From positions 1 to 50,033 of the forward strand of contig NZ_VKJP01000011.1 in the NCBI RefSeq assembly GCF_007280575.1: 50,033 nt of DNA, given 5' to 3'. This document shows positions 1 through 8,187 of this stretch, piece by piece (within the stretch, counting starts at the first letter, position 1; each line of letters begins with the position of its first letter). Below the pieces are notes generated by a model that saw nothing but the letters and a program-made list of their open reading frames with translations, was not told the origin of the DNA and ran no database searches. This stretch comes from Streptomyces benahoarensis (GTDB lineage Bacteria > Actinomycetota > Actinomycetes > Streptomycetales > Streptomycetaceae). Both the position numbers and the translations under genes were made by a program.

Positions 1-1164
1 CCCCCGATGGACCACCACCCGGCTGTACGCCAGCGACAGCACCCCCGCGATCCGCTCGCCCCGCACCGCCAGCAGCTCCGCCGGGAAGCCCGCCTCGACG
101 CGTACCTCCGGCAGCCCCTGCACCGCCCGCGCCGCGCCGCTCACCGCCTCGTACGCGGCCTCCGGCGTGGCCTCGCCCAGGGACGCCAGCAGATACGCCG
201 CCTCCAGCGGATCACCGCGGCCCACCGGGTTCGCCGCGTCCCGCAGCGCACCGCTGCCCGCCGCCACCCGCACCCCCGCCGCCCGCAGCAGCCGCACCGG
301 CGCGGGCCGGGCCACCCGGGACCCGTACCGCTCCAGCGCCGCGCAGTCGCCCTGCGGCAGACAGACGACGGTGACCTCCGCCGCCGCGAGCTGCTCGGCG
401 ACCCGGCCCGCCACGCTCCGCGGCATCCGGGCCATCCCGGCGCACGGCCCGATCGCCACCCCGGGCCGCAGCCCGCCCGCCATCGCCGCCAGCCGGGCCA
501 GCCGCGCCGGATCGTCCCCGTCCGTGTGCAGGTCCACCGGACAGCCGTGCTCCGCCGCCACCGCCAGCACCGCCTCGACGTGCCCGGCGGGGTCCGGGTC
601 CAGATCGGGACAGCCGCCGACCACCGACGCCCCCATCGCCACCGCGTCCCGCAGCATCGCCAGCCCGTCCGCGCCCGCCACCCCGGTCAGTACCCGAGGC
701 ACCGCCACCGCCGACAGATCCGCCAGCCCCCGCAGCGACCGCCGGGCCTTGAGCACCGCCTCCAGCGCCCGCAGCCCCCGCACCCCGCCGACCCGCACAT
801 GGGTGCGCGAGGCGGTCGCACCGTGCCCGAGCTGGAGCAGCGCCGCCTCGGTGGTACGCCGCTGGACGTCCTCGGGGGAGTCGGACGCCGGGCCCGCCGC
901 GTCCGCGGTCAGCGCCGTATCGCAGTGCGCGTGCGGTTCGGCGGGCGCCGGAAGCAGCAGATAGCCGGAGAGATCGACCCGGGCGCCCTGCGGGGCCAGC
1001 GCCCCGGCCGTCCCGACCGCCTCGATCCGGCCACCGCCGAGCCGTACGTCCACCGTGCGGCCGTCGGCGAGCCGCGCGCCGCACAGTGCCAGGGAGCCCG
1101 CGTCGGAGCCGCCATCCGGCTTGCCCGGCCGCGGGGACGGCTGCGGTGAACTGCTGTCGGACAT
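1..1164 (-). CDS. amidohydrolase family protein (cytosine deaminase-like), 3' end beyond window
   Basis: This minus-strand frame starts with ATG at 1164 (MSDSSSPQPS) and stays open to base 1, so 388 residues are seen and the C terminus is missing. An amidohydrolase barrel is indicated by AEPHAHCDTALT (the first metal-binding HxH, about residue 80) and VDLHTDGDDPARL (about residue 215). Two further ligands normally present in cytosine deaminase-type enzymes look lost: the GH segment reads AIGPCAGMARM without histidine, and the late Asp motif reads AAGSGALRDAANPVG without the usual Asp. Family membership is well supported. Activity and substrate are not, and it may be catalytically altered. It is divergent from the tRNA-Thr gene and shares no operon with seen genes. 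Confidence 0.75.
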   Translation of the reverse strand, partial: MSDSSSPQPSPRPGKPDGGSDAGSLALCGARLADGRTVDVRLGGGRIEAVGTAGALAPQGARVDLSGYLLLPAPAEPHAHCDTALTADAAGPASDSPEDVQRRTTEAALLQLGHGATASRTHVRVGGVRGLRALEAVLKARRSLRGLADLSAVAVPRVLTGVAGADGLAMLRDAVAMGASVVGGCPDLDPDPAGHVEAVLAVAAEHGCPVDLHTDGDDPARLARLAAMAGGLRPGVAIGPCAGMARMPRSVAGRVAEQLAAAEVTVVCLPQGDCAALERYGSRVARPAPVRLLRAAGVRVAAGSGALRDAANPVGRGDPLEAAYLLASLGEATPEAAYEAVSGAARAVQGLPEVRVEAGFPAELLAVRGERIAGVLSLAYSRVVVHRG

Positions 1165-1306
1165 CGCGCTCCTCGAAGCCACGGGCGTGCAAGATCACGC
1201 AGCGTGCCCCGAGCCTAGGCCGCGGCCTCGGGCGGCCCGCGCAGGCGCGGAATAGTCGTACCGGCGTGGTGCGGGCCGCCGGAGCGGGCGTCACCCGGAT
1301 ACGGAT

Positions 1307-1335
1307 TTCACGTTTGGCGGCGGGCCGTGTAATGT
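1307..1335 (+). promoter_or_regulatory. candidate promoter of the tRNA-Thr/tRNA-Met unit
   Basis: TTCACG (1307-1312) and TAATGT (1330-1335) are separated by 17 bases, a fair match to the vegetative sigma (HrdB) consensus. Predicted initiation near 1342 is about 5 bases before the tRNA-Thr 5' end. Confidence 0.45.
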
Positions 1336-1346
1336 CTTCATCGCTC

Positions 1347-1419
1347 GCCCCAATAGCTCAGTCGGCAGAGCGTCTCCATGGTAAGGAGAAGGTCTACGGT
1401 TCGATTCCGTATTGGGGCT
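1347..1419 (+). tRNA. tRNA-Thr (anticodon GGT)
   Basis: The acceptor stem GCCCCAA/TTGGGGC (1347-1353/1412-1418), D arm GCTC/GAGC, anticodon stem TCTCC/GGAGA and T arm TACGG/CCGTA all pair. The seven-base anticodon loop ATGGTAA places GGT at 34-36, which reads ACC/ACT threonine codons. The discriminator base is T at 1419 and no CCA is encoded, so the CCA end must be added after transcription. Confidence 0.95.
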
Positions 1420-1465
1420 CTGGTGTGAGGTTCCTCGTCTTCGGGCGAGGTTTCCTTCGCATCGC

Positions 1466-1538
1466 AGCGGTGTAGCTCAGTCGGTAGAGCAAGCGGCTCA
1501 TAATCGCTGTGTCACCGGTTCAAGTCCGGTCACCGCTA
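1466..1538 (+). tRNA. tRNA-Met (anticodon CAT, elongator type)
   Basis: The acceptor AGCGGTG/CACCGCT (1466-1472/1531-1537), D arm, anticodon stem AGCGG/TCGCT with loop CTCATAA, and T arm ACCGG/CCGGT all fold. The normally paired first acceptor pair and the lack of the GGG/CCC anticodon stem argue against an initiator tRNA. A CAT anticodon could also belong to a lysidine-modified tRNA-Ile, but the position just upstream of rpmG fits the elongator tRNA-Met of streptomycetes. No CCA is encoded. Confidence 0.88.
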
Positions 1539-1626
1539 CTGACAGTAGCCGATTGCGGGGTCGGTCCTTCGATCGGCTACTCTTTTATGCGTTCATCCGT
1601 CCGTCTTTCCGTCAAGGAGCACTCAC

Positions 1627-1791
1627 GTGGCTGCCACCGACGTCCGCCCGAAGATCACGCTGGCCTGCGTGGAGTGCAAGGAGCGGAACTACATCACCAA
1701 GAAGAACCGGCGTAACGACCCGGACCGTCTTGAGATGAAGAAGCACTGCCCTCGTTGCAACTCGCACACCGCGCACCGCGAAACGCGATAA
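1627..1791 (+). CDS. rpmG: 50S ribosomal protein L33, zinc-binding form
   Basis: This GTG-started, 54-residue protein ([20 protein letters not shown]) is a small 50S subunit protein near the E site. It carries two CxxC pairs, C14/C17 and C41/C44, the zinc-ribbon (C+) version of L33; C- paralogues lack these cysteines and usually replace the C+ form when zinc is short. The GTG is chosen because the mature AATDVR N terminus is typical of actinobacterial L33 and the upstream bases contain an AAGGAG Shine-Dalgarno sequence (1614-1619). It follows tRNA-Thr and tRNA-Met closely and is followed by a terminator-like hairpin, so the three may be co-transcribed. Confidence 0.95.
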   Translation: MAATDVRPKITLACVECKERNYITKKNRRNDPDRLEMKKHCPRCNSHTAHRETR

Positions 1792-1807
1792 CACAGGCTC
1801 GTACGTG

Positions 1808-1836
1808 AGGCCGTCCCCAGATAATGGGGGCGGCCT
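1808..1836 (+). terminator. hairpin terminator after rpmG
   Basis: AGGCCGTCCCC (1808-1818) pairs with GGGGGCGGCCT (1826-1836), 11 bp with one G-T pair and a 7-base loop. No long T run follows, as is common in streptomycete terminators. Confidence 0.6.
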
Positions 1837-1877
1837 TACGGCGTTATCACCCCAGTAGTCAGGGAGGTTGCGAGCCA

Positions 1878-2333
1878 ATGGCGCTCGATCCGTCATTCAT
1901 CGGTCATACGTACCCGCCCACCGACCCGTATGAGGTCGGCCGGGAAAAGATCCGGGAATTCGCCGAGGCGATCGGTGATCCGAATCCCGTGTACACCGAC
2001 ACCGAAGCGGCCAAGGCGCTCGGTCACCCCGAGGTGATCGCCCCGCCGACCTTTGTGTTCGCGATCACTTTCCAGGCCGCGGGCCAGGTGATCGAGGACC
2101 CGCAACTCGGCCTGGACTACAGCCGCGTGGTGCACGGCGACCAGAAATTCGCCTACACCCGCCCCGTACGCGCCGGTGACCGGCTCACGGTCACCTCCAC
2201 CATCGAAGCGATCAAGACGTTGGCCGGAAACGACATCATCGACATCCGCGGCGACGTCCACGACGAGAACGGCGAACACGTCGTGACCGCGGCCACCAAG
2301 CTCGTCGCCCGCGCCGTCGAGGAGGCGTCCTGA
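1878..2333 (+). CDS. MaoC-like dehydratase N-domain protein (HadA/HadC-like)
   Basis: This 151-residue protein starts at ATG 1878, 11 bases after an AGGGAGG Shine-Dalgarno sequence (1861-1867). It resembles the FAS1-type dehydratase/UPF0336 family: an N-terminal SFIGHTYPPTDPYEVGREKI segment, then a hot-dog fold with GDPNPVYTD near residue 33 and VHGDQKFAYTRPVRAGDRL near residue 88. In mycobacteria such proteins pair with a MaoC partner to form (3R)-hydroxyacyl-thioester dehydratases. Here the partner follows after one base, so the two probably form a heterodimer. The exact acyl substrate in this organism cannot be read from sequence. Confidence 0.85.
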   Translation: MALDPSFIGHTYPPTDPYEVGREKIREFAEAIGDPNPVYTDTEAAKALGHPEVIAPPTFVFAITFQAAGQVIEDPQLGLDYSRVVHGDQKFAYTRPVRAGDRLTVTSTIEAIKTLAGNDIIDIRGDVHDENGEHVVTAATKLVARAVEEAS

Positions 2334-2334
2334 C

Positions 2335-2769
2335 ATGACCGCGAAGATCTCCTACGACGACGTCGAGGTCGGCACCGAACTCCCGGCGCAGTCCTTCCCG
2401 GTGACCCGCGCCACCCTCGTCCGCTACGCGGGCGCCTCGGGCGACTTCAACCCGATCCACTGGAACGAGAAGTTCGCCAAGGAGGTCGGGCTGCCGGACG
2501 TCATCGCACACGGCATGTTCACCATGGCCGAGGCGGCCCGCGTCGTCACCGACTGGGCCGGTGACCCGGCGGCCGTCGCCGAGTACGGCGTCCGCTTCAC
2601 CAAGCCCGTCGTCGTCCCCAACGACGACACCGGTGCGGTCATCGAGGTCAGAGGCAAGGTCGCGGCCAAGCTCGACGACGAGGCCCGTACCGTCCGCGTC
2701 GACCTCACCGCGATGAGCGGCGGCCAGAAGGTGCTGGGCATGTCCCGCGCCGTGGTCCGCCTCGCCTGA
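2335..2769 (+). CDS. MaoC family dehydratase (HadB-like)
   Basis: This 144-residue single hot-dog protein has the hydratase-2 motif YAGASGDFNPIHWNEKFA near residues 32-49, in which the Asp and His are the expected catalytic pair, followed by DVIAHGMFTMAEAARVV. The start ATG is one base after the stop of the preceding MaoC-like gene, indicating translational coupling and a two-subunit enzyme in which this chain carries the active site. The expected reaction is reversible hydration of an enoyl-thioester. A strong hairpin follows, closing the two-gene unit. Confidence 0.88.
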   Translation: MTAKISYDDVEVGTELPAQSFPVTRATLVRYAGASGDFNPIHWNEKFAKEVGLPDVIAHGMFTMAEAARVVTDWAGDPAAVAEYGVRFTKPVVVPNDDTGAVIEVRGKVAAKLDDEARTVRVDLTAMSGGQKVLGMSRAVVRLA

Positions 2770-2780
2770 CCGGACATCCC

Positions 2781-2821
2781 TACGGGGGCGGCCCGGCGGA
2801 CGGCGCCGGGCCGCCCCCGTA
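2781..2821. terminator. hairpin terminator between the MaoC pair and murB
   Basis: TACGGGGGCGGCCCGGCG (2781-2798) is perfectly complementary to 2804-2821 across a 5-base loop, giving an 18-bp uninterrupted stem. It ends about 12 bases before the murB start codon, so murB translation begins just past it. Confidence 0.7.
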
Positions 2822-2832
2822 CCCTTGGGCGC

Positions 2833-3897
2833 GTGCAGGAACGCCACGAGGAACACCAAGCCCCGCTCGCCCCGCTGACCACCTTCCGGCTCGGCGGCCC
2901 GGCGAACCGACTGATCACGGCCGTCACGGACGACGAGGTGATCGCCGCCGTCCGGGACGCCGACGCCGCCGGGACGCCGCTGCTGATCATCGGCGGCGGC
3001 TCCAACCTCGTCATCGGCGACAAGGGCTTCGACGGCACCGCCCTGCGCATCGCGACCCGCGGCTTCGCCCTCGACGGCACCCGCCTGGAACTCGCCGCCG
3101 GTGAGGACTGGTCCGACGCCGTCGCCCGCACCGTCGAGGCCGGTCTCGCCGGTGTCGAATGCCTCGCCGGGATCCCCGGCTCGGCCGGTGCCACCCCGAT
3201 CCAGAACGTCGGCGCGTACGGCCAGGAGGTCTCCGCGACGATCACCGAGGTCGTCGCCTACGACCGGCGCGCCGAGGAGACGGTCACCCTCACCAACGCC
3301 GAGTGCGCCTTCTCCTACCGGCACAGCCGCTTCAAGGCGGAGCCGGACCGCTACGTCGTGCTGCGCGTCCGCTTCGCCCTGGAGGACGCGGGCGGGCTCT
3401 CCGCGCCGCTGAAGTACCCCGAGACGGCCCGGGTGCTCGGCGTCGAGGCAGGCCAGCGCGTCCCCGCGGCGACCGCCCGCGCCACCGTTCTCGCGCTGCG
3501 CGCCGGTAAGGGCATGGTCCTGGACGCGGACGATCACGACACCTGGTCCGCCGGTTCCTTCTTCACCAACCCCGTCCTCACCGAGGCCGAGCACACCGCG
3601 TTCGTCGCCCGCGTCCACGACCGCCTCGGCCCGGACACCGCCCCGCCCGCCTTCCCTGCGGGCGACGGCCGGGTGAAGACCTCCGCGGCCTGGCTGATCG
3701 ACAAGGCCGGCTTCCCCAAGGGCTACGGCACCGGCCCCGCCCGCATCTCCACCAAGCACACCCTCGCCCTCACCAACCGCGGCGAGGCCACCACCGAGGA
3801 CCTGCTGGCCCTCGCCCGCGAGGTCCGCGACGGCGTCCACGCGGCCTTCGGCGTCACCCTCGTCAACGAGCCGGTGACGGTGGGCGTCAGCCTCTGA
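2833..3897 (+). CDS. murB: UDP-N-acetylmuramate dehydrogenase MurB
   Basis: MurB reduces UDP-N-acetylenolpyruvylglucosamine to UDP-N-acetylmuramate with NADPH and FAD, the second committed step of peptidoglycan precursor synthesis in the cytoplasm. The 354-residue protein (GTG start) shows TTFRLGGPANRL, the FAD-binding GGGSNLVIGDKG near residues 54-65, GIPGSAGATPIQNVGAYGQE near 118-138, the catalytic serine region WSAGSFFTNPV near 240, AAWLIDKAGFPKG, and a C-terminal NEPVTVGVSL with the expected glutamate. Length fits a type I MurB. It sits between two strong hairpins, so it is probably a single-gene unit, convergent with add. Confidence 0.96.
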   Translation: MQERHEEHQAPLAPLTTFRLGGPANRLITAVTDDEVIAAVRDADAAGTPLLIIGGGSNLVIGDKGFDGTALRIATRGFALDGTRLELAAGEDWSDAVARTVEAGLAGVECLAGIPGSAGATPIQNVGAYGQEVSATITEVVAYDRRAEETVTLTNAECAFSYRHSRFKAEPDRYVVLRVRFALEDAGGLSAPLKYPETARVLGVEAGQRVPAATARATVLALRAGKGMVLDADDHDTWSAGSFFTNPVLTEAEHTAFVARVHDRLGPDTAPPAFPAGDGRVKTSAAWLIDKAGFPKGYGTGPARISTKHTLALTNRGEATTEDLLALAREVRDGVHAAFGVTLVNEPVTVGVSL

Positions 3898-3934
3898 GGC
3901 GGGCCGTCGGCGGCTCCGGGGGAGCCGGGGCCGC

Positions 3935-3952
3935 CCCCGGGCGCGCCCGGGG
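3935..3952. terminator. GC palindrome between convergent murB and add
   Basis: CCCCGGGCGCGCCCGGGG is an 18-base perfect palindrome. It sits in a 129-base gap that also has GGCTCC/GGAGCC and other GC inverted repeats. It probably serves as a bidirectional terminator for the two converging genes. Confidence 0.5.
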
Positions 3953-4026
3953 CCGGGAGCCCGGCCACGACGTCCGGGACGTCCGGAACCGCCGCGTCCG
4001 CAAGGCGCCGCCGCGCCCCGGCCCCC

Positions 4027-5046
4027 TCAGCCCGCCAGCCACCCGTCGATCCCCGCCAGCAGCCGCTCCCGCTCCGGCTGCGGCGCCCGCGAACCGCGTA
4101 CCGACTGCCGGGCCAGCTCCGCCAACTCCGCGTCCGTGAAGCCGTGCGTGCGCCGCGCGATGTCGTACTGTGCGGCCAGCCGCGAGCCGAACAGCAGCGG
4201 ATCGTCGGCGCCCAGCGCCACCGGCACCCCGGCCGCGAAGAGTGTCCGCAGCGGCACGTCCTCCTGCTTCTCGTACACCCCCAGCGCCACATTGGACGCC
4301 GGGCACACCTCGCACGTCACCCCGCGCTCCGCCAGCCGCCGCAGCAGCACCGGGTCCTCCGCGGCGCGCACCCCGTGGCCGACCCGCCCGGCGTGCAGAT
4401 CGTCCAGGCAGTCCCGCACGCTCGCCGGGCCCGACAGCTCCCCGCCGTGCGGCGTCGCCAGCAGCCCGCCCTCCCGCGCGATGGCGAAGGCGCGGTCGAA
4501 GTCCCGTGCGAAACCCCGGCGTTCGTCGTTGGACAGCCCGAACCCGATGACGCCCCGATCGGCATAGCGCACCGCGAGCCGGGCCAGCGTCCGGGCGTCC
4601 AGCGGATGCTTCATGCGGTTCGCGGCGATCACCACCCGCATCCCCAGCCCGGTCTCCTGCGAGGCGGCGCGCACCGCGTCCAGGATGATCTCCAGCGCCG
4701 GGATCAGCCCGCCCAGCCGCGGCGCGTACGACGTCGGGTCGACCTGGATCTCCAGCCAGCCCGACCCGTCGGCGACATCCTCCTGGGCGGCCTCGCGCAC
4801 CAGCCGCTGGATGTCCTCGGGGGCCCGCAGACACGACCGGGCGATGTCGTACAGCCGCTGGAAGCGGAACCAGCCGCGTTCGTCCGTCGCCCGCAGCCGC
4901 GGCGGCTCCCCGCCGCGCAGCGCCTCGGGCAGATGGACGCCGTACTTGTCGGCCAGCTCCAACAGGGTCGTGCTCCGCATCGACCCCGTGAAGTGCAGGT
5001 GCAGATGGGCCTTCGGCAGCTGACGCACGTCACGAACGCTCTCCAT
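4027..5046 (-). CDS. add: adenosine deaminase
   Basis: The enzyme hydrolyses adenosine or deoxyadenosine to inosine and ammonia in purine salvage. The 339-residue chain begins MESVRDVRQLPKAHLHLHFT, in which H14 and H16 are the first zinc ligands of the amidohydrolase barrel. TPHGGE (about 196-201) supplies the metal histidine and catalytic glutamate, VGHGVRA the next histidine, CPASNVALG the usual substrate-loop motif, and VALGADDPLLF the metal aspartate pair. All expected catalytic positions are present. The closely related adenine deaminases cannot be fully excluded. It converges with murB and is separated from aspC by a terminator hairpin. Confidence 0.92.
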   Translation of the reverse strand: MESVRDVRQLPKAHLHLHFTGSMRSTTLLELADKYGVHLPEALRGGEPPRLRATDERGWFRFQRLYDIARSCLRAPEDIQRLVREAAQEDVADGSGWLEIQVDPTSYAPRLGGLIPALEIILDAVRAASQETGLGMRVVIAANRMKHPLDARTLARLAVRYADRGVIGFGLSNDERRGFARDFDRAFAIAREGGLLATPHGGELSGPASVRDCLDDLHAGRVGHGVRAAEDPVLLRRLAERGVTCEVCPASNVALGVYEKQEDVPLRTLFAAGVPVALGADDPLLFGSRLAAQYDIARRTHGFTDAELAELARQSVRGSRAPQPERERLLAGIDGWLAG

Positions 5047-5116
5047 TCACCGATCTTGCCGCACGGACCCGCCACGCCGGTAGCCCGGTCCCCGAACGAG
5101 CTGACCGGGGAAAACG

Positions 5117-5152
5117 CGTACGGGCCACCGGGAAGCCCCGATGGCCCGTACG
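5117..5152 (-). terminator. intrinsic terminator of aspC
   Basis: CGTACGGGCCA (5117-5127) pairs perfectly with TGGCCCGTACG (5142-5152). Read on the minus strand the stem is followed by CGTTTTCC, so it has the T run of an intrinsic terminator just past the aspC stop at 5169. Confidence 0.75.
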
Positions 5153-5168
5153 GACGGCATCCGCGCGG

Positions 5169-6413
5169 CTACCGCGCGCCCGCCAGCAGCTCCTGGATCC
5201 GCGTGACGCCCTCGGCCAGATCGTCGTCGCCGAGCGCGTACGACAGCCGCAGATAGCCGGGGGTGCCGAACGCCTCGCCCGGGACGACCGCGACCTCCGC
5301 CTCCTCCAGGATCAGCTCCGCCAGCTCCGTGCTGCTGCCCGGCCGCCGCCCGCGGATCTCCTTGCCCAGCAGCCCCTTCACCGACGGATACGCGTAGAAC
5401 GCGCCCTCCGGCTCCGGGCACACCACACCGTCGATCTCGTTCAGCATCCGCACGATGGTGCGGCGCCGCCGGTCGAAGGCGGTCCGCATCGCGTCGACGG
5501 CCGTCAGATCGCCGGTCACCGCGGCGACCGCCGCCGCCTGCGAGACGTTCGCGACGTTGGACGTGGCGTGCGACTGGAGGTTGGTCGCCGCCTTGACGAT
5601 GTCCTTCGGCCCGAGCATCCACCCCACCCGCCAGCCGGTCATCGCATATGTCTTGGCCACGCCGTTGACCACCACGCACCGGTCCCGCAGCTCCGGGACG
5701 ACCACCGGCAGCGAGCAGAACTCCGCGTCGCCGTAGACCAGATGCTCGTAGATCTCGTCGGTCAGCACCCACAGCCCGTGCCGCGCCGCCCAGCGGCCGA
5801 TCGCCTCGACCTGTTCACGCGGGTACACCGCGCCGGTCGGGTTCGACGGCGAGACGAACACCAGCACCTTGGTGCGCTCCGTGCGGGCCGCCTCCAACTG
5901 CTCGACGCCCACCCGGTACCCGGTCGTCTCATCGGCCACCACCGGTACGGGGACGCCCCCGGCCAACCGGATCGACTCCGGGTACGTCGTCCAGTACGGC
6001 GCCGGGATGATCACCTCGTCGCCCGGGTCGAGCAGCGCGGCGAACGCCTCGTAGATCGCCTGCTTGCCGCCGTTGGTGACCAGGACCTCGGCCGGTTCGA
6101 CCACATACCCCGAATCGCGGCGCGTCTTCGCGACGATCGCCGACTTCAGCTCTGGCAGCCCGCCGGCCGGGCTGTAGCGGTGGTACTTCGGCATGCGGCA
6201 GGCGGCGACGGCCGCCTCCACGATGTAGTCGGGCGTGGGGAAGTCGGGCTCCCCGGCGCCGAACCCGATCACCGGGCGGCCGGCGGCCCGCAGGGCCTTG
6301 GCCTTGGCGTCGACGGCGAGCGTGGCGGACTCGGAGATGGCCCCGACGCGGGCGGACACGCGGCGGATCCCGCCCGCGGCGCCGGTCGGTTCTGAGGGGG
6401 GTACAGCGCTCAT
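5169..6413 (-). CDS. aspC: pyridoxal-phosphate-dependent aspartate aminotransferase
   Basis: This 414-residue fold-type I class I aminotransferase probably interconverts aspartate/2-oxoglutarate and oxaloacetate/glutamate. Visible features are [14 protein letters not shown] near the substrate entry, [13 protein letters not shown], the [17 protein letters not shown]-site asparagine, [13 protein letters not shown], and the Schiff-base lysine in [31 protein letters not shown] near the C terminus carries the carboxylate-binding arginine. The short low-complexity N-terminal stretch ([15 protein letters not shown]) is typical of streptomycete copies. It is transcribed away from tRNA-Trp, and a T-tailed hairpin follows its stop. 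Related prephenate or kynurenine aminotransferases are alternatives. Confidence 0.92.
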   Translation of the reverse strand: MSAVPPSEPTGAAGGIRRVSARVGAISESATLAVDAKAKALRAAGRPVIGFGAGEPDFPTPDYIVEAAVAACRMPKYHRYSPAGGLPELKSAIVAKTRRDSGYVVEPAEVLVTNGGKQAIYEAFAALLDPGDEVIIPAPYWTTYPESIRLAGGVPVPVVADETTGYRVGVEQLEAARTERTKVLVFVSPSNPTGAVYPREQVEAIGRWAARHGLWVLTDEIYEHLVYGDAEFCSLPVVVPELRDRCVVVNGVAKTYAMTGWRVGWMLGPKDIVKAATNLQSHATSNVANVSQAAAVAAVTGDLTAVDAMRTAFDRRRRTIVRMLNEIDGVVCPEPEGAFYAYPSVKGLLGKEIRGRRPGSSTELAELILEEAEVAVVPGEAFGTPGYLRLSYALGDDDLAEGVTRIQELLAGAR

Positions 6414-6554
6414 GACGGCATCGTCGCAGACCTCCGATCGCCCCGGCGCGGGGCTCCACCGGCACTGCCCGGGACGTTTCTGTTCGACGCCCGGCCTCGG
6501 AACACGTACACTCGCTCACCGTTGGCTCCCAACCGGGCAGCGCGTTCCACGCAC

Positions 6555-6582
6555 TTGGTGCGCCGGACACATGAGGTAGGTT
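6555..6582 (+). promoter_or_regulatory. candidate promoter of tRNA-Trp
   Basis: TTGGTG (6555-6560) and TAGGTT (6577-6582) are 16 bases apart. Initiation near 6589 would lie about 7 bases before the tRNA. A second TACACT box lies further upstream (6508-6513). Confidence 0.4.
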
Positions 6583-6595
6583 GGGGGACGCACAA

Positions 6596-6668
6596 AGGGT
6601 CGTAGCTCAATTGGTAGAGCACTGGTCTCCAAAACCAGCGGTTGGGGGTTCAAGTCCCTCCGGCCCTG
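6596..6668 (+). tRNA. tRNA-Trp (anticodon CCA)
   Basis: The acceptor AGGGTCG/CGGCCCT (with one T-G pair), D arm GCTC/GAGC, anticodon stem CTGGT/ACCAG with loop CTCCAAA, and T arm GGGGG/CCCTC all fold. The loop gives anticodon CCA for UGG. The discriminator is G and no CCA tail is encoded. It lies just upstream of secE, the usual actinobacterial arrangement. Confidence 0.96.
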
Positions 6669-6777
6669 CTACACGCACTTCTTCACCGCTGTGCGTGCAC
6701 GCGTACGTACTGAAATGCACCGCCGTGCGGCCGGGCCGGACGCTGTACGGCCACGACCCGGATTCAGGTGAGGACGA

Positions 6778-7074
6778 GTGACGGACGCCCTGGGCTCCAT
6801 CGACATGCCTGAGCGTGGTCGTTCCGAGGACGACACCGCGGAATCCAAGAAGAAGCCCCGCCGCGGCGGTAAACGCGGCAAGAAGGGCCCGCTCGCGCGT
6901 ATGGCGCTCTTCTACCGCCAGATCGTCGCGGAGCTCCGCAAGGTCGTCTGGCCCTCCCGCAGCCAGCTGTCGACGTACACCACCGTGGTGATCGTCTTCG
7001 TCGTCATCATCATCGGTCTCGTAACCGTGATTGACTTGGGAATCAACCGAGTCGTCGGGTACGTCTTCGGCTGA
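6778..7074 (+). CDS. secE: preprotein translocase subunit SecE
   Basis: SecE clamps SecY in the membrane and is essential for Sec-dependent export. The 98-residue chain starts with GTG at 6778 after AGGTGAGGACGA. It has a hydrophilic, charged N-terminal region of about 45 residues (RKPRRGGKRGKKG-like), an amphipathic segment YRQIVAELRKVVWPSRSQ, and a single membrane helix TYTTVVIVFVVIIIGLVTVI, the reduced one-helix form of Gram-positive bacteria. It is followed 72 bases later by nusG, and the pair ends at a strong terminator. Confidence 0.95.
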   Translation: MTDALGSIDMPERGRSEDDTAESKKKPRRGGKRGKKGPLARMALFYRQIVAELRKVVWPSRSQLSTYTTVVIVFVVIIIGLVTVIDLGINRVVGYVFG

Positions 7075-7146
7075 TCCCGCGGAGGGCACCTCAGCGGGGT
7101 GCCCTTTCGCATGTTCAACCCCTTGAAGCCAGGAAGAAGCAGCCAC

Positions 7147-8019
7147 GTGTCTGACCCGAACCTGAACGACGCCGCCGAGCCCGTCACGGCCGCAGAGGCC
7201 GACGTGGACGCGGCCGTCCCGGCCGAGGTCGAGGGCGACGCTGCCGCCGTCTCCGATGGCGAGGGCGCCGTCGACATCGTCGAGAACGCCGACGGCGCAG
7301 ACGAGATCGACGCCGAGGACACCGAGGCCGGTGAGCCCGCCGAATCCGCCGCCGCCGTCGACGTCGAGGACGAGGACGCCGCCGAGGCCGAGGAGGAGCC
7401 GGTCGACCCGGTCACCGCCCTCCGCGACGAGCTGCGCGGTCTGCCCGGTGAGTGGTACGTCATCCACACCTACGCGGGCTACGAGAAGCGCGTGAAGGCC
7501 AACCTGGAGCAGCGCGCCGTCTCGCTCAACGTCGAGGACTTCATCTACCAGGCTGAGGTCCCCGAGGAAGAGATCGTCCAGATCAAGAACGGCGAGCGCA
7601 AGAACGTCCGCCAGAACAAGCTCCCGGGCTACGTGCTCGTGCGCATGGACCTGACGAACGAGTCCTGGGGCGTCGTCCGCAACACCCCCGGTGTCACCGG
7701 CTTCGTCGGCAACGCCTACGACCCGTACCCGCTGACGCTGGACGAGATCGTCAAGATGCTCGCCCCGGAGGCCGAGGAGAAGGCCGCCAAGGAAGCCGCC
7801 GCGGCCGAGGGCAAGCCCGCGCCGCAGCGCAGGGTCGAGGTCCAGGTGCTGGACTTCGAGGTGGGCGACTCCGTCACCGTCACCGACGGCCCGTTCGCGA
7901 CGCTGCAGGCCACGATCAACGAGATCAACGCCGACTCGAAGAAGGTCAAGGGCCTCGTCGAGATCTTCGGCCGCGAGACCCCGGTCGAGCTGAGTTTCGA
8001 CCAGATCCAGAAGAACTGA
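7147..8019 (+). CDS. nusG: transcription termination/antitermination factor NusG
   Basis: NusG binds the RNA polymerase clamp and modulates pausing, Rho action and transcription-translation coupling. GTG 7147 is chosen over the upstream in-frame 7099 start because it follows CAGGAAGAAG and gives [12 protein letters not shown], the usual streptomycete N terminus. The 290-residue chain has an acidic, alanine-rich extension of about 105 residues, then the NGN domain ([20 protein letters not shown] to [11 protein letters not shown]), a spacer insertion, and a C-terminal KOW domain ([20 protein letters not shown]). The acidic extension is common in high-GC actinobacteria and its role is not evident here. 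Confidence 0.96.
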   Translation: MSDPNLNDAAEPVTAAEADVDAAVPAEVEGDAAAVSDGEGAVDIVENADGADEIDAEDTEAGEPAESAAAVDVEDEDAAEAEEEPVDPVTALRDELRGLPGEWYVIHTYAGYEKRVKANLEQRAVSLNVEDFIYQAEVPEEEIVQIKNGERKNVRQNKLPGYVLVRMDLTNESWGVVRNTPGVTGFVGNAYDPYPLTLDEIVKMLAPEAEEKAAKEAAAAEGKPAPQRRVEVQVLDFEVGDSVTVTDGPFATLQATINEINADSKKVKGLVEIFGRETPVELSFDQIQKN

Positions 8020-8045
8020 CGCTCTTCCGGACCCCCGCTTCCGAA

Positions 8046-8090
8046 CAGGTCAGACCGGCTGTCGCAGCCGGTCTGACCTGCTCGGTTTTT
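8046..8090 (+). terminator. intrinsic terminator of secE-nusG
   Basis: CAGGTCAGACCGGCTG (8046-8061) pairs perfectly with CAGCCGGTCTGACCTG (8065-8080) around a TCG loop, and CTCGG plus five T residues follow (8086-8090). This is the most canonical terminator in the window. Confidence 0.9.
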
Positions 8091-8116
8091 GGCCGCACGA
8101 CCCTACCCGTTATCGT
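8089..8116 (+). promoter_or_regulatory. candidate rplK promoter overlapping the nusG terminator T run
   Basis: TTGGCC (8089-8094) is followed after 16 bases by TATCGT (8111-8116). A 17-base spacing is obtained if TTTGGC is used as the -35 box. The predicted start near 8122 leaves a leader of about 65 bases before rplK. Confidence 0.5.
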
Positions 8117-8187
8117 GGTGCGGTATGCCTCCATCCGGATGACCGGATGGCATGGCGAAAAACCTCTCACTAGGACCCGGAGAGAGC

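Noticed and set aside
7..1149. Plus-strand 380-codon frame at the window start
   Set aside because: It is a shadow of the minus-strand amidohydrolase and is rich in Arg/His/Pro/Gln without any motif.
1466..1538. Reading the CAT tRNA as initiator tRNA-fMet
   Set aside because: The acceptor end is fully paired (A-T first pair) and the anticodon stem lacks the three G-C pairs of initiators.
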